The position numbers and the translations under genes were made by a program. From positions 1-6,528 of the forward strand of contig JAHHRC010000072.1 in NCBI GenBank assembly GCA_020026035.1: 6,528 nucleotides of DNA, given 5' to 3'. The notes under the pieces were generated by a model, which had not been told where the DNA came from, searched no databases, and saw nothing but the letters and a program-made list of their open reading frames with translations. Shown here piece after piece: positions 1 through 5,539 of this stretch. This stretch comes from Erysipelotrichaceae bacterium. GTDB taxonomy: Bacteria; Bacillota_I; Bacilli_A; Erysipelotrichales; Erysipelotrichaceae. How positions within the stretch are numbered: the first letter of the stretch is position 1; every line of letters begins with the position of its first letter.

Positions 1-908
1 ACAAGTTCCGATTGTCCATTGCCATCAATCCCCGCAACACAAACAATCTCACCCGCACGAACATTAAAGTTTACATGATGCACCGCTTCCTGGTTCTTAT
101 GCACAAGAGATGGAACACATAAGTCCTCAACCTCCAACACATTCTCCCCAAGCTCACAAGGCTTCTTATCCACCTTGAAGTTTACAACACGACCAACCAT
201 CATGTTCGAAAGTTCTTGTTTATTCGTATCCTTGATATTGACTGTACCAATACCCTTACCACGACGCAATACCGTACAACGATCGGCAACTGCCATGATT
301 TCATCAAGCTTATGCGTAATAAATAGAATCGACTTGCCTTCTTTCGCAAAGCCCTTCATAATACCCATCAACTCATCAATCTCTTGTGGTGTTAATACCG
401 CTGTTGGTTCATCGAAGATCAATACATCATTATCACGATACAACATCTTCAAGATCTCAACTCTTTGTTGCATTCCAACTGTGATATCCTCAATCTTCGC
501 ATCCGGATCAATCGCAAGACCATACTTATCACTCAAAGCCATAATCTTCTTGCGTGCTGTTTCCTTGTCAAGCTTTCCATTCTTCACTTCTTCCACACCT
601 AACATGATGTTTTCAAGAACTGTGAACACCTCAACAAGCATAAAGTGCTGATGCACCATTCCAATACCAAGCTTTGTCGCATCGTTTGGATCGTTGATCG
701 AAACCGGCTGACCATTCATAAGAATCTGCCCACCATCTGGTTGGTACAAACCAAATAGCACCGACATAAGTGTCGACTTACCAGCACCATTCTCTCCAAG
801 CAAGGCATGAATTTCACCCTTTTTCAACGTAAGAGTGACATCGTCATTCGCCTTAATCCCTGGGAAGACCTTGGTGATGTGATTCATTTCAATTACATAA
901 TCCCCCAT
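1..908 (-). CDS. ABC transporter ATP-binding protein, nucleoside/simple-sugar (BMP-associated) type, partial
   Basis: This cytoplasmic ATPase powers an importer of the YufO/NupA type (BMP-family nucleoside or simple-sugar uptake). The start is ATG at 908; 302 codons are visible and the gene runs off the left edge. Family members have two nucleotide-binding domains and are about 500 residues long. The first domain has Walker A GENGAGKST (38-46), a Q-loop at Q87 (MVHQHF), a degenerate signature VGMQQRVEI (144-152) with Q where canonical domains have S or G, Walker B DVLIFDEP (161-168) and switch H199. The second domain starts near 258, and GIDGNGQSEL (293-302) is its altered P-loop, as is usual in this subfamily. 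Permease genes would be expected to the left. The substrate-binding lipoprotein gene that often comes first in such operons is not immediately upstream. A second in-frame ATG at codon 8 is a less likely start. The family is clear; nucleoside rather than sugar specificity is inferred from sequence style. Confidence 0.95.
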   Translation of the reverse strand, partial: MGDYVIEMNHITKVFPGIKANDDVTLTLKKGEIHALLGENGAGKSTLMSVLFGLYQPDGGQILMNGQPVSINDPNDATKLGIGMVHQHFMLVEVFTVLENIMLGVEEVKNGKLDKETARKKIMALSDKYGLAIDPDAKIEDITVGMQQRVEILKMLYRDNDVLIFDEPTAVLTPQEIDELMGIMKGFAKEGKSILFITHKLDEIMAVADRCTVLRRGKGIGTVNIKDTNKQELSNMMVGRVVNFKVDKKPCELGENVLEVEDLCVPSLVHKNQEAVHHVNFNVRAGEIVCVAGIDGNGQSEL

Positions 909-920
909 TATTTTCACTCA

Positions 921-947
921 ATATACAAACACAAACCCTTTGTATAT
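921..947 (-). promoter_or_regulatory. Perfect 9-bp inverted repeat just upstream of the ABC gene start
   Basis: The arms 921-929 (atatacaaa) and 939-947 (tttgtatat) are exactly complementary and enclose a 9-base loop. The downstream arm ends 12 bases before the ATG at 908, next to a weak ribosome-binding sequence (GAGTG). It could be an mRNA hairpin that affects translation initiation or an operator. No U-tract follows, so it is not a normal terminator. Confidence 0.45.
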
Positions 948-987
948 CTTATCCTTTCTACCGAACAAATCGGATTTCTAACTATTT

Positions 988-1003
988 CTGCAAGCGCTAT
1001 CAT
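988..1003 (-). promoter_or_regulatory. Candidate cre site (CcpA operator)
   Basis: On the minus strand the sequence is ATGATAGCGCTTGCAG. It matches the catabolite-response consensus WTGNNARCGNWWWCAW at 14 of 16 positions, with an AGCGCT palindromic core. It lies 80-95 bases upstream of the ABC ATPase start, a sensible place for carbon-catabolite control of an uptake system. A local LacI-family regulator could use the same kind of site. Confidence 0.5.
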
Positions 1004-1131
1004 TCCTATTCAAAGAAAGATTCGTAAAATTACATTCCCATACCAAGTTTTTCGCATCAAGTGTTTTCATCATAGTTGACCGATATTTTGTGTATGACAG
1101 CAAACTTCACTGCCTGCAATTTCACGAACTC

Positions 1132-1209
1132 TTACATATATACCATTACGCATATTAAAGAATCATTGCGTATACAATCGTTTCTACACCCGTAGAAACA
1201 TGCCAGCAA
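1132..1209 (-). CDS. Possible 25-residue Cys-rich peptide (TTG start), uncertain
   Basis: A perfect AGGAGG (1223-1218) is followed after 8 bases by TTG (1209-1207), which opens a 25-codon frame ending in TAA at 1132-1134. The peptide would begin MLACFYGCRNDC and has four cysteines. It overlaps the predicted RNA helices, so it could be a leader peptide whose translation changes the folding. The evidence is only the ribosome-binding motif, the spacing and the intact frame; such a frame can arise by chance. Confidence 0.2.
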   Translation of the reverse strand: MLACFYGCRNDCIRNDSLICVMVYM

Positions 1210-1236
1210 AAGCTGAACCTCCTATATTATACACAA
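1147..1236 (-). ncRNA. Candidate structured RNA leader with mutually exclusive helices
   Basis: Read in the minus direction, UUGUGUAUA (1236-1228) can pair with UAUACGCAA (1174-1166), giving nine pairs with one G-U. The closed region holds two hairpins: CAGC-UUUU-GCUG (1215-1204) and the perfect 8-bp GUUUCUAC-GGGU-GUAGAAAC (1199-1180). The 3' strand of the closing helix can instead pair through UACGCA (1172-1167) with UGCGUA (1152-1147). Competition of this kind is typical of riboswitches and attenuators. GUUUCUAC and GAUU recall pieces of the purine riboswitch core, but its loop motifs are absent, so I do not assign that class. A TATAAT box overlaps the first strand; if it is the true -10, the closing helix would not be transcribed. 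Confidence 0.35.
1226..1231 (-). promoter_or_regulatory. Possible -10 box (TATAAT) for the ABC transporter leader
   Basis: A perfect TATAAT on the minus strand sits in GTGTATAAT, the same nine bases found at the MFS promoter further right. The -35 region at 17-bp spacing (TATGCG) is poor. A start from this box would fall inside the AGGAGG motif at 1223-1218, so this box and the possible small ORF behind AGGAGG cannot both work from one transcript. Confidence 0.35.
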
Positions 1237-1267
1237 GTTTAGGAAACTCGCATAGAACCAAACAAAT

Positions 1268-2113
1268 CTAAACAATCACAACATTCTTAAGACCCGCCTC
1301 TTCGGCAATCTTTTTAAGCCTCAATATCTCATCATCACTCGTAATCGAATGCCCAAGCTTCTCTAGACCCTCTTCTCTTACACCAAATGGCCGATACTTA
1401 ATTAACTTATAACGAATCGAAGGATCTAAATGACTTGCCACATAGCGAACCGTAGCCTCATTCATCTTACTTGCATTTGGCAAACAAACTGTACGAACCT
1501 CATACAACTTTCCAACACGTTGAAGCCATTCAAGATTCCGTAACACATTTTGATTCTCAATGCCCGTTAACCACAAATGATCTTCTAACACACTCGCCTT
1601 CACATCCAGCATCACCGCATCCGTAACCGCCATCAACTCTTCCATCTCTTCGTATAACGCATTTCCATTCGAATCCATAAAGCACGTCTTGTTTTCCTTA
1701 TGAACAAGCGTAAACAACTCGGTTAAGAATTCTTCATACAGCGAACACTCACCACCCGATACTGTAATGCCTTCAATATATGGGAAGTAATCACGAATCT
1801 TTTCAACAACATACATAGCACTGTACACATGAATCTTTGGTGAAGCTAAATTTGGACAAACATGAATACATGTATCACATTGCACACACTTCTTCTCATC
1901 CCAAACAACTTTTCCATCCACCATCTCTAATGCCTGTACAGGACACTTACTCACACATACACCACAATTCACACACATATGAATCGTCTCTGGATTATGG
2001 CAATACAAACAACGAAATGGACACTTCTGAACAAAAATCGAAGTCCGATTCCCAGGTCCATCCACATTCGAAAACTCAATAATCCGATTAATTGGTGCCT
2101 TCACACTCTCCAT
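1268..2113 (-). CDS. yjjW: YjjW-type glycyl-radical enzyme activating enzyme (radical SAM)
   Basis: This 281-residue activase uses S-adenosylmethionine and a reduced 4Fe-4S cluster to place a glycyl radical on a partner enzyme, in the cytoplasm of anaerobic cells. Numbered from the chosen ATG at 2113, the radical SAM cluster motif CPFRCLYC supplies C31, C35 and C38. Two ferredoxin motifs follow, CVNCGVCVSKCP (C47, C50, C53, C57) and CVQCDTCIHVCP (C76, C79, C82, C86). The SAM-contacting SGGE is at about 119-122. The VDGPGNR stretch and the overall layout fit YjjW of Escherichia coli (about 287 residues). An earlier in-frame ATG at 2176 is rejected because it lies in a terminator stem; ATG 2113 has AAGGAAG eight bases upstream. 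No glycyl radical enzyme gene is adjacent, so the substrate enzyme is unknown. The activase family is clear; the YjjW subgroup is very likely. Confidence 0.92.
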   Translation of the reverse strand: MESVKAPINRIIEFSNVDGPGNRTSIFVQKCPFRCLYCHNPETIHMCVNCGVCVSKCPVQALEMVDGKVVWDEKKCVQCDTCIHVCPNLASPKIHVYSAMYVVEKIRDYFPYIEGITVSGGECSLYEEFLTELFTLVHKENKTCFMDSNGNALYEEMEELMAVTDAVMLDVKASVLEDHLWLTGIENQNVLRNLEWLQRVGKLYEVRTVCLPNASKMNEATVRYVASHLDPSIRYKLIKYRPFGVREEGLEKLGHSITSDDEILRLKKIAEEAGLKNVVIV

Positions 2114-2121
2114 ACCTAACA

Positions 2122-2128
2122 CTTCCTT
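2122..2128 (-). promoter_or_regulatory. Ribosome-binding site deciding the yjjW start
   Basis: AAGGAAG on the minus strand lies 8 bases before ATG 2113. It supports the 281-residue reading over the longer 302-residue frame, whose start codon falls within the preceding terminator hairpin. Confidence 0.7.
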
Positions 2129-2146
2129 CACAAACCATCTTAACAT

Positions 2147-2177
2147 AAAAAAACTTGCACAACACACGTTGTACAAG
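2147..2177 (-). terminator. Rho-independent terminator after the MFS gene
   Basis: On the minus strand CTTGTACAAC-GTGT-GTTGTGCAAG forms a 10-bp stem with one G-T pair, followed at once by seven T. It begins 5 bases after the MFS stop codon. Only 33 bases separate the T-tract from the yjjW start and I see no good promoter there, so yjjW may depend on read-through or on attenuation at this hairpin. Confidence 0.85.
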
Positions 2178-2182
2178 CCAAA

Positions 2183-3331
2183 CTACTTTATAATCTGTCG
2201 TTTCAATACAACACTTACAACAATTGAAACAACCAATAACCCTAACGCAAACGGATACGCCATAGAAACACCAAACGAAGACACAAGCATCCCTGTAAGC
2301 AATGGATTCACAATCTCCGTACAACCACCACTTGTCGCAATCAAGGAACTTGCAACACTCATTCGCTTCGTATCCACTCTTGTCGCTAAAGAAATCATCA
2401 CCGAGAATAACACCCCAATAAAGAAACCCGTCACAAACAAGCCAGCATAATACCACTTCTTAAACACAACCATGCCAAGCACAACCACAAAGGCCACACA
2501 ATTATTCATACATAACACATTCTCAGCCTTCATCTTCTTAAGCACAAAGGAGAACACAAACGATCCACACATCGCTCCAACATTAAACGCCGTTAACAAG
2601 AATGCAGCACTCGATGCGTCCATCCCCATTTCTAAGGCAAAGGAACTTGTATACATCGTTAATGTATTAAACGTCGCACTATACATCGCCGAAGCAAGCA
2701 TCAATAACCCCATCGCCTTCCGCTTATCTTTCACCCCTAATTCCTTCACTTGCATCTCATTCGAAGTATCACTTCCACCATCCATCGAAGTCACAACCAT
2801 CAAAGGTACCACCACACTAGGAATTACAAGCAACACATAATACGACACATAAAACGCCAAGTCATGTTTCAAACAAAGCCCCATCAAAAACGGTGTCGCA
2901 AACAAACCAAGCCCAAATAACGCCTGACCAACACTCAACTTTGACGCATACTCATCGCCATACACAAGACTCAACAAACAAGGACAAACACAATCCTGCG
3001 CCGCCATTCCAATACCACCAAAACAAGCACAAAGAAGCCCCAAATAGAATTGATCCACAACACTCAACCCCAATAGGAACAATGTCAAACAACTAACACC
3101 AATCCCAAGTACAAACTTTGGCCCCTTCTTCTGTACCAACTTCCCTAACAAATACGCCGTACAAACACGTCCCAACGCAAACGAAGACCCAAGCATAACA
3201 ACATAACTTACATCTAATCCATACCGTTGCATCAAATGCGGCAAACTACACCCCACAACAATCACCGACGCTCCCGTCAAAAAATACATCGCAAAGGCAA
3301 TCGTTGCGATTCGTTTCTTATTCTGATCCAT
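2183..3331 (-). CDS. MFS transporter, possibly sugar type
   Basis: This 382-residue, highly hydrophobic protein has about 12 predicted membrane segments in two halves. They are joined by a hydrophilic loop at about residues 182-205 containing DGGSDTSNEM and KDKRK. The loop between segments 2 and 3 has GKLVQKKGPK (63-72), a form of the MFS motif A. The stretch FGGIGMAAQDCVCPC and the later ALFGLGLFATPFLMG resemble the GxGxGxxD...FGLG..GP pattern of FucP-like sugar carriers, so a sugar or related substrate is a weak inference. ATG 3331 is preferred over a TTG four codons upstream because GAGGTGG precedes it at normal distance. A TATAAT box lies shortly upstream and a strong terminator follows the stop. 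Five cysteines in CACFGG and DCVCPC are unusual for a membrane helix region. Confidence 0.88.
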   Translation of the reverse strand: MDQNKKRIATIAFAMYFLTGASVIVVGCSLPHLMQRYGLDVSYVVMLGSSFALGRVCTAYLLGKLVQKKGPKFVLGIGVSCLTLFLLGLSVVDQFYLGLLCACFGGIGMAAQDCVCPCLLSLVYGDEYASKLSVGQALFGLGLFATPFLMGLCLKHDLAFYVSYYVLLVIPSVVVPLMVVTSMDGGSDTSNEMQVKELGVKDKRKAMGLLMLASAMYSATFNTLTMYTSSFALEMGMDASSAAFLLTAFNVGAMCGSFVFSFVLKKMKAENVLCMNNCVAFVVVLGMVVFKKWYYAGLFVTGFFIGVLFSVMISLATRVDTKRMSVASSLIATSGGCTEIVNPLLTGMLVSSFGVSMAYPFALGLLVVSIVVSVVLKRQIIK

Positions 3332-3352
3332 ATTCCACCTCAAATTACCTCA

Positions 3353-3358
3353 ATTATA
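3353..3358 (-). promoter_or_regulatory. -10 box of the MFS gene promoter
   Basis: A perfect TATAAT on the minus strand lies 21 bases before ATG 3331, just after the terminator of the small lipoprotein gene. The -35 at 17-bp spacing (AGTGAG) is poor. The implied 5' leader is only about 15 bases and contains the ribosome-binding site GAGGTGG (3335-3341). Confidence 0.55.
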
Positions 3359-3362
3359 CACG

Positions 3363-3385
3363 AAAAAAACAAGTTCTCACTTGTT
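3363..3385 (-). terminator. Rho-independent terminator after the small lipoprotein gene
   Basis: On the minus strand AACAAGT-GAGA-ACTTGTT is a perfect 7-bp stem with a 4-base loop, running into seven T in total. The first base of the stem is the T of the lipoprotein's TGA stop codon (3385-3387). A terminator this tight to the stop is good evidence that a short transcript ends here. Confidence 0.75.
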
Positions 3386-3483
3386 CATTTCGAGCTACAT
3401 TGACTACCAAACGTTGGATCACAAGTACTATAACAACCACCTAACAAACTCAAACACAACAAACCAACAAGCAAATGTCGCAT
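3385..3483 (-). CDS. Very small lipoprotein (32 residues)
   Basis: The predicted product starts MRHLLVGLLCLSLLGGC, a short signal peptide with R3 near the N-terminus, a hydrophobic core and a lipobox (LLGGC). Cys17 would be lipidated and the signal cut before it. The mature part would be 16 residues, CYSTCDPTFGSQCSSK, with two more cysteines at 21 and 29, anchored on the outer face of the membrane. ATG 3483 has AAAGGGG (3492-3498) eight bases upstream, and a terminator overlaps the stop codon. The frame stays open upstream to a possible 66-residue start at 3585, but that would enter the neighbouring plus-strand gene and hide the signal peptide. In size and layout it recalls entericidin-like micro-lipoproteins; I claim no homology. 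It is divergent from the phosphatase gene, 90 bases away. Confidence 0.65.
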   Translation of the reverse strand: MRHLLVGLLCLSLLGGCYSTCDPTFGSQCSSK

Positions 3484-3545
3484 ACATTCAACCCCTTTCC
3501 TTATGTAATGTCCTACAATTAATACTACACTCCATACGCCTTTCG

Positions 3546-3554
3546 TGCCATAAT
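3546..3554 (+). promoter_or_regulatory. Candidate extended -10 promoter of the phosphatase operon
   Basis: TGCCATAAT combines an extended -10 TGn with CATAAT, 5 of 6 to consensus, starting 28 bases before ATG 3574. The -35 at 17-bp spacing (TACACT) is weak, as is common with extended -10 promoters. The start would fall near the ribosome-binding site AAAGGAG (3561-3567), giving a very short leader. Confidence 0.4.
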
Positions 3555-3573
3555 CAAACAAAAGGAGAACAAC

Positions 3574-4458
3574 ATGAACAAACAAGCAATTCTCGACATA
3601 GGATCAAACACTGTCGTACTACTCATTTATAAAATACACGAAGACAATAGCTTCGAAATCATTCACCACGACTCAAACGCCGTCCATTTAGTTTCCTACA
3701 ACAAAAACGGCCACATGGAACAAGAAGGCATCGACAAAACCGTCGAAGTCCTAAAACAATACCGCAGCTATCTAAACGAACAAGGCATCAAAGAAACCTA
3801 CGGCTTCGTAACCGAACCTTGGCGAAACATCGATAACGCAACACAAATGCTTGAAGCCTTCAGTGCCTGTGGTTTCAACATCAAACCACTCACCGGCGAA
3901 GAAGAAGCAGCCTTTGACTTCATCGGCTCACGCCTTGACACAAGCGACATACCAACCGGCTTTGCCTTCGATGTAGGAGGAGGCTCTACGGAACTTATCA
4001 GCTTCGCAAATAACCGTATCGTAGACGCAACATCCATCCCTCTTGGTTGTGTCCGTCTCAAACAATTACCACTTGACTCAAACAAACCACAAGAACAAGT
4101 CCTACAAGCCTTTAAAGACTATCCAAACCTAACCAAAACCCCAAACTCCACCATCATTGGCATTGGCGGAACAATCCGTGCATGCAATCTAATCATGGAT
4201 GATCTTTACAACCAAAAAGACCTTCTAGAAGTAAGTAAACTGCAAGACATCTTCCACAACCTACAAGCAAACGACCCTACAACCCTACAAGCAATGCATA
4301 AAACCATAAACAAATCCCGTCATTCCGTCTTCCTACCAGGCTTAAAGATGGTACTAACCATCGCCTCCCTCACAAACGCTACCCACATCCGTGTGAGTGA
4401 AGGCTGTGTTCGTGAAGGCTTCTTAATTCACGTACTCGACTTCATCAAACACCAATAG
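3574..4458 (+). CDS. Ppx/GppA-family phosphatase, short single-domain form
   Basis: This 294-residue cytoplasmic enzyme belongs to the exopolyphosphatase / pppGpp phosphohydrolase family (ASKHA fold), which removes terminal phosphate from polyphosphate or (p)ppGpp. Visible motifs, in order: phosphate-1 loop LDIGSNTVVLLIY (7-19), GFVTEPWRN (77-85), LTGEEEAAFDFIG (106-118) with the catalytic glutamate region, FDVGGGSTELI (132-142), SIPLGCVRL (154-162), GIGGTIRA (196-203) and the C-terminal RVSEGCVREGFL (273-284). It matches the N-terminal catalytic core only; the HD-like and C-terminal domains of the roughly 500-residue Ppx/GppA proteins are absent, as in short family members. AAAGGAG precedes the ATG by 6 bases. 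It is the first gene of a three-gene operon with a membrane acyltransferase 16 bases downstream. Whether the substrate is polyphosphate, pppGpp or something else cannot be read from the sequence. Confidence 0.9.
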   Translation: MNKQAILDIGSNTVVLLIYKIHEDNSFEIIHHDSNAVHLVSYNKNGHMEQEGIDKTVEVLKQYRSYLNEQGIKETYGFVTEPWRNIDNATQMLEAFSACGFNIKPLTGEEEAAFDFIGSRLDTSDIPTGFAFDVGGGSTELISFANNRIVDATSIPLGCVRLKQLPLDSNKPQEQVLQAFKDYPNLTKTPNSTIIGIGGTIRACNLIMDDLYNQKDLLEVSKLQDIFHNLQANDPTTLQAMHKTINKSRHSVFLPGLKMVLTIASLTNATHIRVSEGCVREGFLIHVLDFIKHQ

Positions 4459-4474
4459 AAAGAAAGGACAACAT

Positions 4475-5539
4475 ATGGCAAAACAAAACATAAACTTTCA
4501 ATTCAAACTACTCTATGCCATTGGAATCATATTAATCGTAGCTGGCCACAGCATGTCCGGAAGTCTTTACTTCCTAACAAACTGGTTTCCTTACTACGCC
4601 TACCATTTACCACTCTTTATGTTTTGTAGTGGCTACTTCTATAAAAAACAAGACACCACAAACATCCACCAAGCCATACTCCACAAAACAAAACGCCTCA
4701 TCCTACCCATGTATGCCTATAACCTAGTTTACGGCATCCTAACAACCATCCTATTACATCATGGCTTCACCATCGGACAACCTCTCACCCTATACAATTA
4801 CCTCATCGCTCCATGGAACGACGGCCACCAATTTATGTACAACCTCGGTGGTTGGTTTGTCGCACCCCTCTTTATGGTCTACACAATCAACCTTCTATTC
4901 CGAAAGCTTACAAACGACAAACTCTCAGACACTACGATCTTCCTTCTTTACTCCCTTGTTGGCTGTATTGGCATCTATTTCTCCATGCATGAACTAAACC
5001 TTGTATTTAGCCGTATTGCCTACTTCCTACCGTTCTATGCCTTTGGAACACTTTACAAATCCAAACTCGAACAAAAAGACACCCTACAAAACCTTCCATA
5101 CTTTGGAACCTTATTCCTACTACAACTTGCCATCATCATCAAAAAAGGCTACGCCCCAAGCTCTGTACCTGCTTGGGGAACAGGCTATTCAGACGCCTTC
5201 ACCCCCTTCTTAATTGGCTATATCGGTATCCTATTCTGGCTAAGAGTCACCCGTTTCTTAACACCCGCCTTCAAAGACAGCCGTTATATCTCTTACTTAG
5301 CCGATAACACCTATTCCATTATGATGAACCACATCGCTGGCTTTATGCTTGTAAAACTCTTCTTTGCATGTATCTTCAAAGACTTTGATCTAACCCTATG
5401 CAAACAAGACATCTGGTACTATTACTTACCATTCAACCTAACAAACTTCTACCTCATCTACCTACTAAACGGACTTCTCTTCCCAATCCTTGTGCAACTC
5501 ACCATAAACAAATTCAAAAGGAAACTTCACCATGCGTAA
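4475..5539 (+). CDS. Membrane acyltransferase, AT3 family (fucose 4-O-acetylase-like)
   Basis: This 354-residue integral membrane protein has roughly 10 hydrophobic segments. The N-terminal IGIILIVAGHS (16-26) places H25 where acyltransferase-3 enzymes have their essential histidine. It is followed by HLPLFMFCSGYFYKK (44-58) and KRLILPMYAYN (73-83), both typical of the family, and near the end by YISYLADNTYSIMMNH (271-286). Such enzymes move acetyl or other acyl groups onto sugars of surface polysaccharides, peptidoglycan or small molecules. The usual Arg-x-x-x-Asp/Glu ahead of the first helix is not obvious; NFQFKLLYA is there instead. AAAGGA (4463-4468) lies 6 bases before ATG 4475. The gene follows the phosphatase by 16 bases and overlaps the next gene by 8, so the three are probably co-transcribed and partly coupled in translation. 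The acceptor is unknown. Confidence 0.85.
   Translation: MAKQNINFQFKLLYAIGIILIVAGHSMSGSLYFLTNWFPYYAYHLPLFMFCSGYFYKKQDTTNIHQAILHKTKRLILPMYAYNLVYGILTTILLHHGFTIGQPLTLYNYLIAPWNDGHQFMYNLGGWFVAPLFMVYTINLLFRKLTNDKLSDTTIFLLYSLVGCIGIYFSMHELNLVFSRIAYFLPFYAFGTLYKSKLEQKDTLQNLPYFGTLFLLQLAIIIKKGYAPSSVPAWGTGYSDAFTPFLIGYIGILFWLRVTRFLTPAFKDSRYISYLADNTYSIMMNHIAGFMLVKLFFACIFKDFDLTLCKQDIWYYYLPFNLTNFYLIYLLNGLLFPILVQLTINKFKRKLHHA

Larger units (their letters stand above)
909..1267. other. Intergenic region and leader of the ABC transporter gene
   Basis: These 359 bases lie between the stop of the activase gene and the start of the ABC ATPase gene, both on the minus strand. No convincing long gene is present. Read in the minus direction, the region contains a TATAAT box, an AGGAGG motif, a set of overlapping helices (1147-1236), a 7-bp hairpin with wobble pairs (1096-1114), a cre-like operator (988-1003), a PurBox-like CCGAAC core (961-966) within a CCGA/TCGG palindrome (961-973), and a 9-bp hairpin next to the start codon (921-947). 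I found no U-tract terminator for the upstream gene, so read-through from it is possible. Confidence 0.6.

Noticed and set aside
175..1079. Plus-strand open frames of 158 and 90 codons opposite and upstream of the ABC ATPase
   Set aside because: The first is the complement of a gene with all ABC motifs. The second crosses the ABC start and leader, has no family features and no ribosome-binding site.
1070..1153. 27-codon minus-strand frame starting MRNGIYVRV, and a 31-codon frame after it
   Set aside because: Neither has a ribosome-binding site, neither is recognisable, and such short frames are expected by chance.
1180..1199. Hairpin as the terminator of the activase gene
   Set aside because: The 8-bp stem is perfect but no T-run follows it on the minus strand.
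1166..1236. Purine (guanine/adenine) riboswitch upstream of the nucleoside transporter gene
   Set aside because: UAUAAU, GUUUCUAC and GAUU occur in the right order, but GUUUCUAC is fully paired in its own hairpin, the distances are wrong, and the L2 (AUAUGG-like) and L3 (CGUAAA-like) loop motifs are absent.
2114..2176. Longer start for the activase (302 residues, beginning MYNVCC)
   Set aside because: That start codon is inside the terminator stem and T-tract region and adds 21 residues with no family counterpart; ATG 2113 has a proper ribosome-binding site.
1837..3096. Several plus-strand open frames opposite the activase and MFS genes
   Set aside because: They are low-complexity shadows created by the A+C-rich strand; the minus-strand products carry clear motifs.
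3332..3343. TTG start adding four residues to the MFS protein
   Set aside because: It would translate through the GAGGTGG ribosome-binding site that serves ATG 3331.
3381..3632. 83-codon plus-strand frame across the divergent region
   Set aside because: It overlaps the start of the phosphatase gene in another frame and the lipoprotein gene on the other strand, with no recognisable features.
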